DNA of 64,000 bases. It comes from Syntrophus gentianae. Lineage in GTDB: Bacteria; Desulfobacterota; Syntrophia; Syntrophales; Syntrophaceae. The notes below the pieces were generated by a model. The model saw only the letters and a list, made by a program, of their open reading frames with translations, was not told where the DNA came from and did no database searches. A program made the translations under genes and the position numbers. The stretch covers positions 178,393-242,392 of the forward strand of contig NZ_FOBS01000002.1 of assembly GCF_900109885.1 (NCBI RefSeq), read 5' to 3'. Position 1 is the first letter of the stretch. Every line of letters starts with the position of its first letter. Shown piece after piece: positions 43,449-53,223 of this stretch.

Positions 43449-45119
43449 ATGGAAACCATCGGTGCAGACATCGTCTTACAAGTCCTCCAGGAAGAAGGGG
43501 TGGAAGACATCTTCGGCTATCCCGGGGGCAACTCGCTGCCGCTTCATGACCGTCTCCTGGGCAGTCCCATCCGCCATTATCTGACGAGGCACGAACAGGC
43601 AGCCGCTCACGCTGCGGATGGTTATGCCCGCGCCAGCGGTAAAGTGGGGGTCTGTCTATCCACCTCAGGACCAGGCGCGACCAATCTGGTGACCGGTATC
43701 GCAACCGCCTTTATGGATTCGTCACCGATCGTTGCCCTGACCTGTCAGGTCAACACCAGCCTGATTGGGCGGGATGCCTTTCAGGAAACGGACATCATGG
43801 GAATTACCCTGCCGATCACCAAACACAGCTACCTGGTTCACGACGTGAACAATCTGGCCTCGACCCTGCGCCAGGCCTTTCATCTGGCGCGCTCCGGCCG
43901 ACCGGGACCGGTGCTGGTCGACATGCCCAGAGACATCCTCGCTGCCCGGTGCAAAAAAGCAGAACCTCCGCAGGATAGTTCCGCGGCCCCGGTGGATAAA
44001 GTCCCGTCAGATCTGGACCAGTTGGAAAAAATTGCCCGGGCGCTGAATATGAGCGAACGCCCTGTGATCATCATGGGCGGCGGCGTGAAGTTGGGCAACG
44101 CCTGCGAGCTGATGCGCGCGCTGATCGAAAGAGGAGGGATTCCCTTCACAACCACGATGATGGGCGTGGGTTCGGTCACCTCCGGCAATGGATACGACCT
44201 GGGGTTTATCGGCACCCATGGCAACGAACTGGCCAACAGCGCCGTGCACCAGTCCGATTTTCTTCTTGCGGTCGGCATGCGGTTCTCCGATCGCAGCACG
44301 TCCCTGATTGACGAATTCGCACCCCTGGCCACCATCGCCCAGATTGACATTGATCCGACATCGATCGGTAAAAACGTCAAGGTTGCCCTCCCCTTTGTGG
44401 GCGATATCCGGGAAACGATTTCGGCTCTGCTGGACCTTGTGGAACCAAAGGAAAGAACGCCCTGGCTGCAGCGCATTCAGCAGGAACGGGAAGCGAAAGA
44501 GTATTGCCTGCCCTACAAGGGTTGCGGAAAGGCCGGAAATCTGATCAGTCTCGTTCAGGAGGCCATGCCCAGGGAATCCATCGCGGTCTCCGACGTGGGT
44601 TTGAACCAGATATGGACCCTGCGCACCTGGAAGGCCCGCACCCCGCGCAGCCTCATCACCAGCGGCGGCATGGGAACGATGGGATTCAGTGTTCCGGCGG
44701 CAATCGGCGCCAAGATCGCCATGCCGGAGAAGGCCGTTGTGGCCATCTGCGGAGACGGCGGCTTTTACATGAACATCCAGGAGCTGGCCACCCTGAGTTA
44801 TTACAACATCCCGGTCAAGATCGTGGTCCTCAACAACTACCACCTGGGGATGGTCCGCCAGCTCCAGGATCTGCTTTACGAGGGCCGTTTCAGCACCGTG
44901 GAGCTGGGCAATCAGGTGGATCTGGTGGCCGTGGCAAAAGGATTCGGCATCCCGGCGAGCAGAATTTCCGTAGACGAGAATCCCGAAGCGGCCCTGGCTG
45001 CCCTCGCAGGTACGGAGGGTCCCTATATGCTGGAGGTGATGGTGGATGAGAATGATTACGTCTTCCCCATCATTCCTCCCGGAAAACCGAATATAGAGAT
45101 GATTCACAGCATCGACTGA
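43449..45119 (+). CDS. ilvB: Acetohydroxyacid synthase-like large subunit, divergent copy
   Basis: A ThDP enzyme of 556 residues with three domains. The catalytic glutamate is E49 in TRHEQAAAHAADGYAR. The ThDP motif is GDGGFYMN (435-442) to LNN (461-463). It should condense pyruvate with pyruvate or 2-oxobutyrate. It departs from the norm at key places: VGLNQIW instead of VGQNQMW, and L472 in GMVRQLQD where the second copy has W479. That tryptophan (W464 in E. coli AHAS II) sets the preference for 2-oxobutyrate, so this copy may favour acetolactate. It is the first gene after the attenuator. Confidence 0.9.
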   Translation: METIGADIVLQVLQEEGVEDIFGYPGGNSLPLHDRLLGSPIRHYLTRHEQAAAHAADGYARASGKVGVCLSTSGPGATNLVTGIATAFMDSSPIVALTCQVNTSLIGRDAFQETDIMGITLPITKHSYLVHDVNNLASTLRQAFHLARSGRPGPVLVDMPRDILAARCKKAEPPQDSSAAPVDKVPSDLDQLEKIARALNMSERPVIIMGGGVKLGNACELMRALIERGGIPFTTTMMGVGSVTSGNGYDLGFIGTHGNELANSAVHQSDFLLAVGMRFSDRSTSLIDEFAPLATIAQIDIDPTSIGKNVKVALPFVGDIRETISALLDLVEPKERTPWLQRIQQEREAKEYCLPYKGCGKAGNLISLVQEAMPRESIAVSDVGLNQIWTLRTWKARTPRSLITSGGMGTMGFSVPAAIGAKIAMPEKAVVAICGDGGFYMNIQELATLSYYNIPVKIVVLNNYHLGMVRQLQDLLYEGRFSTVELGNQVDLVAVAKGFGIPASRISVDENPEAALAALAGTEGPYMLEVMVDENDYVFPIIPPGKPNIEMIHSID

Positions 45120-45204
45120 ACACGGGAGTCCCGGTTCTCCTGAAAGCGAAGTCGTAACAGGGCCAGGTCCGGGAAGGATATTTTATGGAGGAGAGAAACA
45201 GATC

Positions 45205-45705
45205 ATGAGCATTGAAGAACACACCATTACGATTCTGGTTAATAATGAACCGGGGGTGCTCTCGCGGGTTGCAGGCGTGTTCAGCGGGCGGGGATACAAC
45301 ATCAAGACCCTCTGTGTGGCGCCGACGACAAATCCGGAGATCTCACGGATCACCTTAACCAGCAGTGCCGATACGGATTTCACGGAAAAGATCAAGAAGC
45401 AGCTCGATAAATTGGTTGATGTTGTGGATGTCCTGGACTATACAGGCGAACGATTTCTCAAGAGGGAAATGATGCTGCTCGGTTTGAAGATTACGCCCGA
45501 GCGCCACGGAGAGGTACTCCAGGCGGTGAACACCTTTGGCTGCCGGATCGTGGCCATGCGGCCGGATTATTACATTATCGAGACCTCGGGCGATCCTTCT
45601 GAAAATGATGCGGTTTTTCAATACTTTCAGACCTTCGATGTCGAGATCATGAACCGGACGGGCCCCATCTCCCTTCCGCGAGATCCCGAAAATAATCCGG
45701 CATAA
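45205..45705 (+). CDS. ilvN: Acetohydroxyacid synthase small subunit, copy 1
   Basis: A 166-residue regulatory subunit. The N-terminal ACT domain has TITILVNNEPGVLSRVAGVF and GRGYNIKTL, the valine-binding region in known enzymes. A C-terminal domain follows with REMMLLGLKI. It should assemble with the large subunit 85 bases upstream. A GGAGGAG site precedes the ATG. The second small subunit (47532) differs considerably, so the two holoenzymes may have different feedback. Confidence 0.93.
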   Translation: MSIEEHTITILVNNEPGVLSRVAGVFSGRGYNIKTLCVAPTTNPEISRITLTSSADTDFTEKIKKQLDKLVDVVDVLDYTGERFLKREMMLLGLKITPERHGEVLQAVNTFGCRIVAMRPDYYIIETSGDPSENDAVFQYFQTFDVEIMNRTGPISLPRDPENNPA

Positions 45706-45778
45706 ATCGGACGCCTCTATTTAAAAGGATTAAAAAAAAAGCAGTTTAAGAATTTCAAGCATGTAAGGGGGTATTTTT

Positions 45779-47485
45779 GTGAAGCTTACTGGATCGCAAA
45801 TCCTATTCAAAGCTCTGTATGCGGAAGGCGTGGACACCATCTTCGGGTATCCCGGTGGGTCCGTCATTGATCTCTACGATGAAATGTTCCGGCAGGAAGG
45901 GATTAAACATTACCTGGTCCGCCATGAACAGGGCGCCGTCCACGCTGCAGACGGTTATGCCCGCGCGACCGGCAAAACGGGAGTCTGCCTGGTCACCTCC
46001 GGTCCCGGCGCCACCAATACCGTGACGGGCATCGCGAATGCCTATGCGGATTCCATTCCGGTGGTCATCCTGACGGGGCAGGTTGCCACGCACATGATTG
46101 GCAAGGACGCCTTCCAGGAAGTGGACATTACCGGCATTACCCGCCCCTGCACCAAACACAATTTTCTGGTCCGAAGGGTTGAAGATCTGGGTCGCAACAT
46201 CCGCGAGGCCTTTCATATCGCCCGGAGCGGACGCCCCGGTCCCGTGCTGGTCGATATTCCCAAGGACATCCTTCAGGCGACCCTGGAAGAAGAAGCGATT
46301 TCCATGGTCATCAACCTGCCCGCAGAACCGCCCACAGAAAATATTGATGCGGCCTGTGCCGAAGCCCTGAGTCTGATCAAGGCCTCCCGCAAACCCGTCA
46401 TCTTCATCGGCGGCGGTGTCCTGCGGGGAAAGGCCGTTGGCGAACTGCGGACTTTTGTCGATGCCGTCCATGCACCGGTGACGGGCTCGCTCATGGGGCT
46501 GGGGGCCTTTCCGGGAACCGATCCCCGCTGGCTGGGCATGCTGGGCATGCATGGGACCTATTATGCCAATATGGCTGTCAGCCACAGCGATCTGCTGATC
46601 GCCGTGGGGGTGCGCTTCGACGACCGCGTCACCTCCAAGGTGGCCGAATTTGCACCGAACGCCAAGATTATCCACATCGACATCGATCCCGTTTCGATCA
46701 ATAAAATCGTCAAGGCTCATGTCTCCATCATCAGCGACTGCCGGGAAGCCCTGCAGCGCATCAACACGATGACCGAGGGACAGGTTCTTCTTTCCGAAGA
46801 CCAGACCCGCGACTGGCTGGATCAGATTGAAAAATGGAAGCGGGACGTTCCGCTGGGTTATTGCCGCAGCGAAAAGATTAAACCGCAGTATGTCATCGAA
46901 AAGCTATACGAACTGACCAGGGGCGAAGCGATCATCACGACGGAAGTCGGTCAGAACCAGATGTGGGCCGCCCAGTTCTACCATTTTGATCACCCCGATA
47001 CCTTCATCTCTTCCGGCGGCCTGGGAACGATGGGGTTCGGTCTGCCTGCGGCTATCGGCGCCCAGGTGGCCTTTCCGGACCGCACGGTCGTAGACGTTGC
47101 CGGAGACGGAAGCATCCAGATGAACATCCAGGAACTGGCCACCGCCGTGTATTACGATCTGCCCGTCAAGGTCGTCATCCTGAATAACGGCTTTCTCGGC
47201 ATGGTCCGGCAGTGGCAGGACATGTTCTACGGAAAGCGTTACTCCCAGACTCACATGAAGCAGGCCCTGGATTTTGTGAAACTGGCCGAGGCCTTCGGCG
47301 CCGTCGGGTTGAGGGCCACAAAACCGGAGGAAGTGGAAGACGTGCTGCGCAAAGGTCTTGAAACACCGGGGGCCGTCATGATGGATTTTCATGTGGAACC
47401 GGAAGAGCAGGTATACCCCATGGTCAGTCCGGGCGCTGCACTGACGGATATGAAGCTGGGAAATCTGCGGAGAGATGCCGATTAG
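45779..47485 (+). CDS. ilvB: Acetohydroxyacid synthase large subunit, canonical copy
   Basis: The protein (568 aa) has E50 in VRHEQGAVHAADGYAR, VGQNQMWAAQFY, the ThDP motif GDGSIQMN (442-449) with LNN, and FLGMVRQWQDMFY with W479, all as in classical biosynthetic AHAS. It should make both acetolactate and acetohydroxybutyrate with preference for the latter. The start is GTG at 45779 after AAGGGGG. It forms a pair with the small subunit at 47532. Confidence 0.96.
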   Translation: MKLTGSQILFKALYAEGVDTIFGYPGGSVIDLYDEMFRQEGIKHYLVRHEQGAVHAADGYARATGKTGVCLVTSGPGATNTVTGIANAYADSIPVVILTGQVATHMIGKDAFQEVDITGITRPCTKHNFLVRRVEDLGRNIREAFHIARSGRPGPVLVDIPKDILQATLEEEAISMVINLPAEPPTENIDAACAEALSLIKASRKPVIFIGGGVLRGKAVGELRTFVDAVHAPVTGSLMGLGAFPGTDPRWLGMLGMHGTYYANMAVSHSDLLIAVGVRFDDRVTSKVAEFAPNAKIIHIDIDPVSINKIVKAHVSIISDCREALQRINTMTEGQVLLSEDQTRDWLDQIEKWKRDVPLGYCRSEKIKPQYVIEKLYELTRGEAIITTEVGQNQMWAAQFYHFDHPDTFISSGGLGTMGFGLPAAIGAQVAFPDRTVVDVAGDGSIQMNIQELATAVYYDLPVKVVILNNGFLGMVRQWQDMFYGKRYSQTHMKQALDFVKLAEAFGAVGLRATKPEEVEDVLRKGLETPGAVMMDFHVEPEEQVYPMVSPGAALTDMKLGNLRRDAD

Positions 47486-47531
47486 GTCATTCGCCCGTGC
47501 ACTTCATCAAGAGAAAGGTTAACTGAAAAAA

Positions 47532-48005
47532 ATGGACATCAAGGAAAGCGTCATCTCAATCCTGGCAAGCAACAAACCCGATGTGCTGGCCCGCATCGCC
47601 GGCACCTTCAGCGGCCGCGGCTTCAATATCGACAGCATCACGGCCAATGTGACGAGAGATCCCCGGATCACAAAGATCCTCATTACGACCCATGGGGATC
47701 AGGACACGATCATCAAAATAGAAAAGCAGTTGAACCGCCTCGTCGATGTTCATCAGGTCGCCGATCTGACCAGTCTCGACCTTCCCCTGCGCGAGATGTT
47801 GATGATCCGCATGCCGATGAAGGGAGAGAACCAGGACAAAATCATGGAAATCGTTGACAGATACAAGGGAGAAGTGATAGAAACCGGCGCTGGGTATGGC
47901 GTCCTGGAACTGACAGGCAGCAAGGAAGATATGGACAATGCCCTGGCAGCCCTGGAGCTTCTGGGGATCGATGATTTCGCCAGGACGGGCAGCATAACGC
48001 TTTAG
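47532..48005 (+). CDS. ilvN: Acetohydroxyacid synthase small subunit, copy 2
   Basis: A 157-residue ACT-domain protein: VISILASNKPDVLARIAGTF and GRGFNIDSITANVT at the N-terminus, LREMLMIRM in the second domain. Regulatory partner of the large subunit at 45779. It stops just before a hairpin that precedes ilvC. Confidence 0.93.
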   Translation: MDIKESVISILASNKPDVLARIAGTFSGRGFNIDSITANVTRDPRITKILITTHGDQDTIIKIEKQLNRLVDVHQVADLTSLDLPLREMLMIRMPMKGENQDKIMEIVDRYKGEVIETGAGYGVLELTGSKEDMDNALAALELLGIDDFARTGSITL

Positions 48006-48068
48006 GGATGGACGCATAGAAGGGAAGCCTGTCCTCGCCTTTGCAGGGTATAAAGGATCGTTTCTTCG

Positions 48069-48100
48069 CATAGGGGCAATAAATCATTGCCCCTATGTCT
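48069..48100 (+). terminator. Hairpin between the second AHAS pair and ilvC
   Basis: CATAGGGGCAAT (48069-48080) pairs with ATTGCCCCTATG (48086-48097), followed by TCTTAT. It probably ends part of the transcripts before ilvC. Confidence 0.55.
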
Positions 48101-48159
48101 TATACAGGTTTCGAGGAACAATAAAAAAATCTCGGTTTTAAGATATCAGGAGGCTATTT

Positions 48160-49206
48160 ATGGCAAAAATTGATTTCGGCGGTGTCGTGGAAGAGGTTAT
48201 CACAGCAGAAGAATTCACATTGGAAAAGGCGCGGCAGGTGCTGAAAAATGAAGTGGTTGCCGTGGTCGGTTACGGTATTCAGGGGCGGGGACAGTCTCTG
48301 AACATGCGTGACAACGGCATTAATGTTTTGGTCGGCGAGGGTCCCTATGCATGGGATCAGGCGGTTGCCGATGGCTTTGTTCCGGGTGAGACCCTCTTTT
48401 CTCCCGAAGAGGCGGCAAAGCGGGCTACCATTATTCAGTATCTGCTCTCCGACGCCGGCCAGAAGGAGATGTGGCCGGTCATGAAGGAGTGCCTGCAGCC
48501 GGGCAACGCCCTTTATTTTTCCCATGGTTTTTCCATCGTTTACAAAGAGCAGACCGGGGTGATTCCTCCGGCGGATATCGATGTCATCCTGGTGGCCCCC
48601 AAGGGCTCCGGCCGCACCGTGCGGACGAATTTCCTCGATGGCAGCGGCATCAATTCCAGCTATGGGGTTTTTCAGGATGCAACGGGCAAGGCCCGGGAGC
48701 GGACCCTGGCGGTGGGAATTGCCATTGGTTCCGGTTACCTCTTTCCCACCACCTTTGAACAGGAAGTGTACAGCGATCTCACCGGCGAGCGGGGCGTGCT
48801 GATGGGTTGTCTGGCGGGAGTCATGGAGGCCCAGTACAACGTCCTGCGCAAAAACGGCCACACACCCAGCGAGGCCTTCAACGAAACCGTTGAGGAACTC
48901 ACTCAGAGCCTCATCCGTCTGGTGGCGGAAAACGGCATGGACTGGATGTATGCCAACTGCAGCATCACCGCCCAGCGAGGCGCCCTGGATTGGAAGGATC
49001 GCTTCCGGGATGCCGTTGTCCCCGTGTTCGATTCCCTTTATGAAAGCGTGAAGACCGGCAAGGAAACCCAGATCGTCCTCGACGCCAGCAAAGATCCGAA
49101 TTACCGGGATAAGCTCCAGAAAGAACTGGAAGTCATCCACAACAGCGAGATGTGGAAGGCCGGAGCCGCCGTGCGCGATCTGCGGCCGGAACGGCGGAAG
49201 AAATAG
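48160..49206 (+). CDS. ilvC: Ketol-acid reductoisomerase, class I
   Basis: The protein (348 aa) has a Rossmann motif VVGYGIQGRGQSLNMRDNG and a C-terminal knotted helical domain with GVMEAQYNVLRKNGHTPSEA and NETVEEL carrying the Mg2+ ligands. It converts acetolactate to dihydroxyisovalerate and acetohydroxybutyrate to the isoleucine precursor. The loop after the second strand reads VGEGPYAWDQA; E60 stands where NADPH-using enzymes have arginine, which may favour NADH. A CAGGAGG site precedes the ATG. Confidence 0.94.
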   Translation: MAKIDFGGVVEEVITAEEFTLEKARQVLKNEVVAVVGYGIQGRGQSLNMRDNGINVLVGEGPYAWDQAVADGFVPGETLFSPEEAAKRATIIQYLLSDAGQKEMWPVMKECLQPGNALYFSHGFSIVYKEQTGVIPPADIDVILVAPKGSGRTVRTNFLDGSGINSSYGVFQDATGKARERTLAVGIAIGSGYLFPTTFEQEVYSDLTGERGVLMGCLAGVMEAQYNVLRKNGHTPSEAFNETVEELTQSLIRLVAENGMDWMYANCSITAQRGALDWKDRFRDAVVPVFDSLYESVKTGKETQIVLDASKDPNYRDKLQKELEVIHNSEMWKAGAAVRDLRPERRKK

Positions 49207-49274
49207 CGTTCCCGCATCCGAAAGGGTGATTTCAAAAAGGATGGGATTAGAAGGTAAGTTTTGAGTGCTATTGC

Positions 49275-49317
49275 AGGGGATTAACCGGTCTTGACCAGCA
49301 GGTTAATCCCCTTTTTT
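49275..49317 (+). terminator. Strong terminator between ilvC and ilvD
   Basis: AGGGGATTAACC (49275-49286) pairs with GGTTAATCCCCT (49301-49312), followed by five more Ts. It sits only 31 bases before the ilvD start. Confidence 0.8.
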
Positions 49318-49347
49318 AAGGGAGATCGTTCCCGGAAGGAGAGATTC

Positions 49348-51009
49348 ATGCGCAGTGATATCATGAAAAAGGGTCTGGAAAAGGCGCCGCACCGGTCCCT
49401 CTTCAAGGCCATGGGATATACCGACGAAGAGATTCAACGCCCCCTCATCGGCGTCGTCAATGCCGCCAATGAAATCATCCCCGGTCATATCCATCTGGAC
49501 CGGATCGTGGAAGATGTCAAAGCGGGCATTCGCCTGGCCGGCGGAACCCCCGTCGAGTTTCCCGCCATCGGGATCTGCGACGGCATCGCCATGGGCCATC
49601 TGGGGATGAAATATTCCCTGGCGAGCCGGGAACTGATCGCCGATTCCACGGAAGCCATGGTCATGGCCCATCCCTTCGACGGCCTCGTCCTCGTGCCCAA
49701 CTGCGACAAGATCATTCCCGGAATGCTGATGGCCGCCCTGCGCCTCAATATCCCGTCCATCTTCATCAGCGGCGGCCCCATGCTGGCCGGACGCCATGAA
49801 GGCAGGGCCGTGGACCTCATCAGCGTCTTTGAAGGGGTCGGCGCGGTCAAGGCGGGTAAAATGACGGAAGAGGAGCTCAACGCCCTGGAAGATTGCGCCT
49901 GTCCGGGCTGCGGTTCCTGCTCGGGCATGTACACGGCCAACTCCATGAACTGTGTCACGGAGGCCCTCGGGCTGGGGTTGCCGGGCAACGGGACGATCCC
50001 CGCGGTTTTTGCCGCCCGGCGGCGTCTGGCTAAAGAGGCGGGGATCAAGATCATGGAACTGGTCGCAAAAAACATCCGCCCCCGGGACATCGCCACGCTC
50101 AATGCCTTTAAGAATGCCCTCGCCGTGGACATGGCCCTGGGCTGCTCCACCAACACCGTGCTCCACATCCCCGCCATTGCCCATGAAGCCGGCATTACCC
50201 TGGATCTCGACCTCTTCAACAATATCAGCGCCAAAACGCCGAATCTGTGCCACCTCAGCCCGGCCGGTCCCCATCATATCGAGGAACTGGACGCCGCAGG
50301 CGGGATTCAGGCCGTCATGAAGGTCATCCGGGAGCGGGGCGTGATCGACGAGACGGCCCTGACGGTATCGGGAAAGACGGTCGGGGAGAATCTGGCAAAG
50401 GCCCGCGTCCTCAATGAAGATGTGATTCGCCCGCTGGACCGCGCCTATCGCCAGGAAGGTGGCATCGCCATTCTCCGGGGCAACCTCGCCCCCGACGGCG
50501 CCGTGGTCAAGCAGTCCGGAGTCCTGCCGGAAATGATGGTCAACGAGGGTTCCGCCCGGGTCTTTGATTCCGAGGACGAGGCGATTGCCGCGATCCTGGG
50601 AGGCAAAATTGTAGCCGGAGATATTGTCGTCATTCGCTATGAAGGTCCAAAGGGTGGTCCGGGGATGCGGGAAATGCTGAGTCCCACCTCGGCCATCGCC
50701 GGCATGGGTCTGGACAGCTCCGTTTCCCTGCTGACCGACGGCCGCTTCAGTGGCGGCACCCGCGGTGCAGCGATCGGACATATTTCCCCGGAAGCAGCGG
50801 AAGGCGGTCCCATTTCCCTGGTCAAGGAAGGAGACCGCATCGCCATCAACATCCCGGAAAGGACTCTGATCCTGAAGGTCGACGAGGGAGAACTGAACCG
50901 AAGGAAGCAGGAATGGCAGCCGAAACCGCAGCCGGCCCTGACCGGCTATCTGGCCCGCTATGCCCGCCTCGTCACTTCCGCCAGCACGGGGGCCATTTTC
51001 AAGGATTAA
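49348..51009 (+). CDS. ilvD: Dihydroxy-acid dehydratase
   Basis: I chose the ATG at 49348 ([20 protein letters not shown], 553 aa), which follows AAGGAGAG; an earlier frame start would lie inside the terminator. Iron-sulfur ligand motifs are [11 protein letters not shown] and [20 protein letters not shown]. The C-terminal [12 protein letters not shown] is the IlvD/Edd family signature. It dehydrates dihydroxy acids to 2-oxoisovalerate and 2-oxo-3-methylvalerate. With a terminator just upstream, it may need its own promoter or read-through. Confidence 0.95.
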   Translation: MRSDIMKKGLEKAPHRSLFKAMGYTDEEIQRPLIGVVNAANEIIPGHIHLDRIVEDVKAGIRLAGGTPVEFPAIGICDGIAMGHLGMKYSLASRELIADSTEAMVMAHPFDGLVLVPNCDKIIPGMLMAALRLNIPSIFISGGPMLAGRHEGRAVDLISVFEGVGAVKAGKMTEEELNALEDCACPGCGSCSGMYTANSMNCVTEALGLGLPGNGTIPAVFAARRRLAKEAGIKIMELVAKNIRPRDIATLNAFKNALAVDMALGCSTNTVLHIPAIAHEAGITLDLDLFNNISAKTPNLCHLSPAGPHHIEELDAAGGIQAVMKVIRERGVIDETALTVSGKTVGENLAKARVLNEDVIRPLDRAYRQEGGIAILRGNLAPDGAVVKQSGVLPEMMVNEGSARVFDSEDEAIAAILGGKIVAGDIVVIRYEGPKGGPGMREMLSPTSAIAGMGLDSSVSLLTDGRFSGGTRGAAIGHISPEAAEGGPISLVKEGDRIAINIPERTLILKVDEGELNRRKQEWQPKPQPALTGYLARYARLVTSASTGAIFKD

Positions 51010-51042
51010 AATGAATTTTATTTTTAAAATCGGGAGGTTTTA

Positions 51043-52533
51043 ATGAAAAAGGAAAGTAAGAACAGAAATACGTTCATCATGTTTCTGTTAGCTTTTCTCA
51101 TTGCATTTTTTGTCGTATCCGTGGTGGAGGTGCTGCGTTCCTCCTTTGCCCCGGTGACGCCCGATGTCCAGGTCGCATCGGCGGTCCCCTCGACGGACAA
51201 TACGCGAATGCCCGGTTCCTTTGCCGATCTTGTCGATCGATTAAAACCCGCGGTGGTGAACATAAGAACGACCCAGACCGTACGCTCCGGAGCGAATCCC
51301 TTTTCTTCACCCTTCGGCAATCAAGGGTCGCCCTTCGAACGGTATTTCTGGGGGGATGAATTTTTCGAACGGTTTTTCGGCGATGCTCCCCAGCGCGAGT
51401 TCAAGAAGAAGAGTCTGGGGTCCGGTTTTATCATCAGTTCCGATGGGTACATCTTTACGAATAATCATGTCGTGGAAAAAGCCGATAAGATTCTGGTGAA
51501 ACTCTCCAACGGCAGCGAATATGAGGCGAAAATTATCGGCAGGGATGCCAAGACGGACATCGCCCTGATCAAGATAAAGCCTTCAGGCAGTCTGAACGCC
51601 GTTGAAATAGGCGATTCCGATAAACTCCGCGTGGGAGAATGGGTCCTGGCGATCGGCAATCCTTTCGGGCTGGAACAGACCGTTACCGCGGGGATCGTAA
51701 GCGCCAAGGGACGGGTCATCGGCGCAGGCCCTTATGATGATTTCATCCAGACGGATGCGTCGATCAATCCCGGAAACAGCGGTGGTCCCCTGTTCAACAT
51801 GGAAGGGAAAGTCGTTGGAATCAATACCGCCATTGTCGCCCAGGGGCAGGGGATCGGATTTGCAATCCCTGTCAGCATGGCCAAGAACATCCTCTCCGAT
51901 CTCAAGACGAAGGGGAAGGTTTCACGGGGCTGGCTGGGCATTTCCGTCCAAGACATTACGGAAGATATCGCCAGAACGATGAAGCAGAAAGACCGGCAGG
52001 GCGCCCTGGTGGCCGAAGTTTTCAAAGGCGATCCGGCGTATAACGCGGGGATGAAACCCGGGGATGTCATCGTTGAAATCAACGGCAAGAAAGTCAACAA
52101 CTCACACGATCTGCTGATGATGATTGCCGGCTTTCACGTAGGGGACCGTATCGATCTCAAGTTTCTGCGGGACAATCGGCTGATGAAGGCCAATGTCCTG
52201 GTTGCGGAGCGGACGGACCGGACCGAACTGGCAGCCAGGAATGGTACCTCCCGGGATAATTACGGCATGGCGGTCCATGACATTACGCCGGAAATCGCTC
52301 AGTATCTGGGGTTGTCCAGCCGCACGGGCGTGGTTGTAACCGACGTTCGCGAGGGAAGTCCGGCTGACGATGTGGGGATTCAGCCCCAGGATGTGATCCT
52401 GCAGGTCAATCGCGCAAAGATTGCTTCAAAAAAAGACTATCTGAAAGAAGTATCCCGGAAGGAGGCAAAACAGAATCTCCTCCTTTTGGTGAAAAGAGGG
52501 CAATCCACCTTTTTTGTCGCCCTGCGGCAATAG
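51043..52533 (+). CDS. HtrA/DegP-family periplasmic serine protease
   Basis: The protein (496 aa) has an N-terminal membrane anchor or signal (about 11-32). The trypsin-like domain carries the triad H142 (TNNHVV), D172 (KTDIALIK) and S246 (GNSGGPL). Two PDZ domains follow (about 295-385 and 405-495), with the carboxylate-binding loop GWLGI at the first. It degrades or refolds damaged envelope proteins. The GGGAGG site is strong. It starts 33 bases after ilvD and may be co-transcribed, though the function is unrelated. Confidence 0.95.
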   Translation: MKKESKNRNTFIMFLLAFLIAFFVVSVVEVLRSSFAPVTPDVQVASAVPSTDNTRMPGSFADLVDRLKPAVVNIRTTQTVRSGANPFSSPFGNQGSPFERYFWGDEFFERFFGDAPQREFKKKSLGSGFIISSDGYIFTNNHVVEKADKILVKLSNGSEYEAKIIGRDAKTDIALIKIKPSGSLNAVEIGDSDKLRVGEWVLAIGNPFGLEQTVTAGIVSAKGRVIGAGPYDDFIQTDASINPGNSGGPLFNMEGKVVGINTAIVAQGQGIGFAIPVSMAKNILSDLKTKGKVSRGWLGISVQDITEDIARTMKQKDRQGALVAEVFKGDPAYNAGMKPGDVIVEINGKKVNNSHDLLMMIAGFHVGDRIDLKFLRDNRLMKANVLVAERTDRTELAARNGTSRDNYGMAVHDITPEIAQYLGLSSRTGVVVTDVREGSPADDVGIQPQDVILQVNRAKIASKKDYLKEVSRKEAKQNLLLLVKRGQSTFFVALRQ

Positions 52534-52560
52534 GCTTCTGCCTTTCCATGAGACCGTTCC

Positions 52561-53214
52561 ATGACCGAAGCTTCCGCACTGTCTGTCATTTATGACAAGC
52601 TCAACAGCCACTTTGGAGATCTCCACTGGTGGCCCGCCGAAACGGCTTTTGAGGTGATCGTAGGCGCGATCCTCACTCAGAACACCGCCTGGCAGAATGT
52701 GGAACGCGCCTTGGACAATCTGAGGGCGGCATCTTTGCTGGAGCCTAAATCGCTCTATGAAGCGGATTCCCGGGTTTTAGAGGATCTGATCCGCCCGGCG
52801 GGTTACTTTCGGATTAAAACCTCCCGCGTCAAGAATTTCCTATCTTTTCTGGATTCCCATTATGGATTGGATCTGGGAAAAATGTTTTCCGAGGACTTAT
52901 GGCAACTCCGCGGGAAGATGCTTGCCGTCAACGGAATCGGGAAGGAAACGGCGGACAGCATCCTTCTTTACGCCGGCAGTCAACCCATCTTTGTGATCGA
53001 TGCCTATACGAAAAGAATTTTCTCCCGGCACGGGATGGTTGCGTCAGACATCTCCTACGATGCCCTGCAGGAATACGTGATGAGATCCCTTCCGCAAGAC
53101 GTCCCCCTGTATAACCAGTATCACGCCCTGATTGTGAATGCGGGCAAACGATACTGCCGGACGGTTCCCCGCTGCGAAGAATGCCCCTTGAAGTCCGTGG
53201 GCTGTTGCGAATAA
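52561..53214 (+). CDS. Endonuclease III-like HhH-GPD DNA glycosylase (217 aa)
   Basis: The helix-hairpin-helix reads LAVNGIGKETADSILLYA, with lysine K128 at the EndoIII catalytic position and aspartate D147 in FVIDAYTKR. The C-terminus carries CRTVPRCEECPLKSVGC, a [4Fe-4S] set (C-x6-C-x2-C-x5-C). It should remove damaged or mismatched bases. The N-terminal LTQNTAWQNVERA matches the group often annotated as endonuclease III domain proteins rather than Nth itself, so the preferred lesion is open. Close packing with the neighbours (28 and 10 bases) suggests one operon. Confidence 0.9.
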   Translation: MTEASALSVIYDKLNSHFGDLHWWPAETAFEVIVGAILTQNTAWQNVERALDNLRAASLLEPKSLYEADSRVLEDLIRPAGYFRIKTSRVKNFLSFLDSHYGLDLGKMFSEDLWQLRGKMLAVNGIGKETADSILLYAGSQPIFVIDAYTKRIFSRHGMVASDISYDALQEYVMRSLPQDVPLYNQYHALIVNAGKRYCRTVPRCEECPLKSVGCCE

Positions 53215-53223
53215 GAGGTTCCC

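Noticed and set aside
49303..50781. 492-codon open frame on the reverse strand of ilvD
   Set aside because: It mirrors a certain gene, has no family resemblance and arises from GC-rich third-codon bias. The same applies to other long antisense frames, such as 11453-12649 and 44007-45107.
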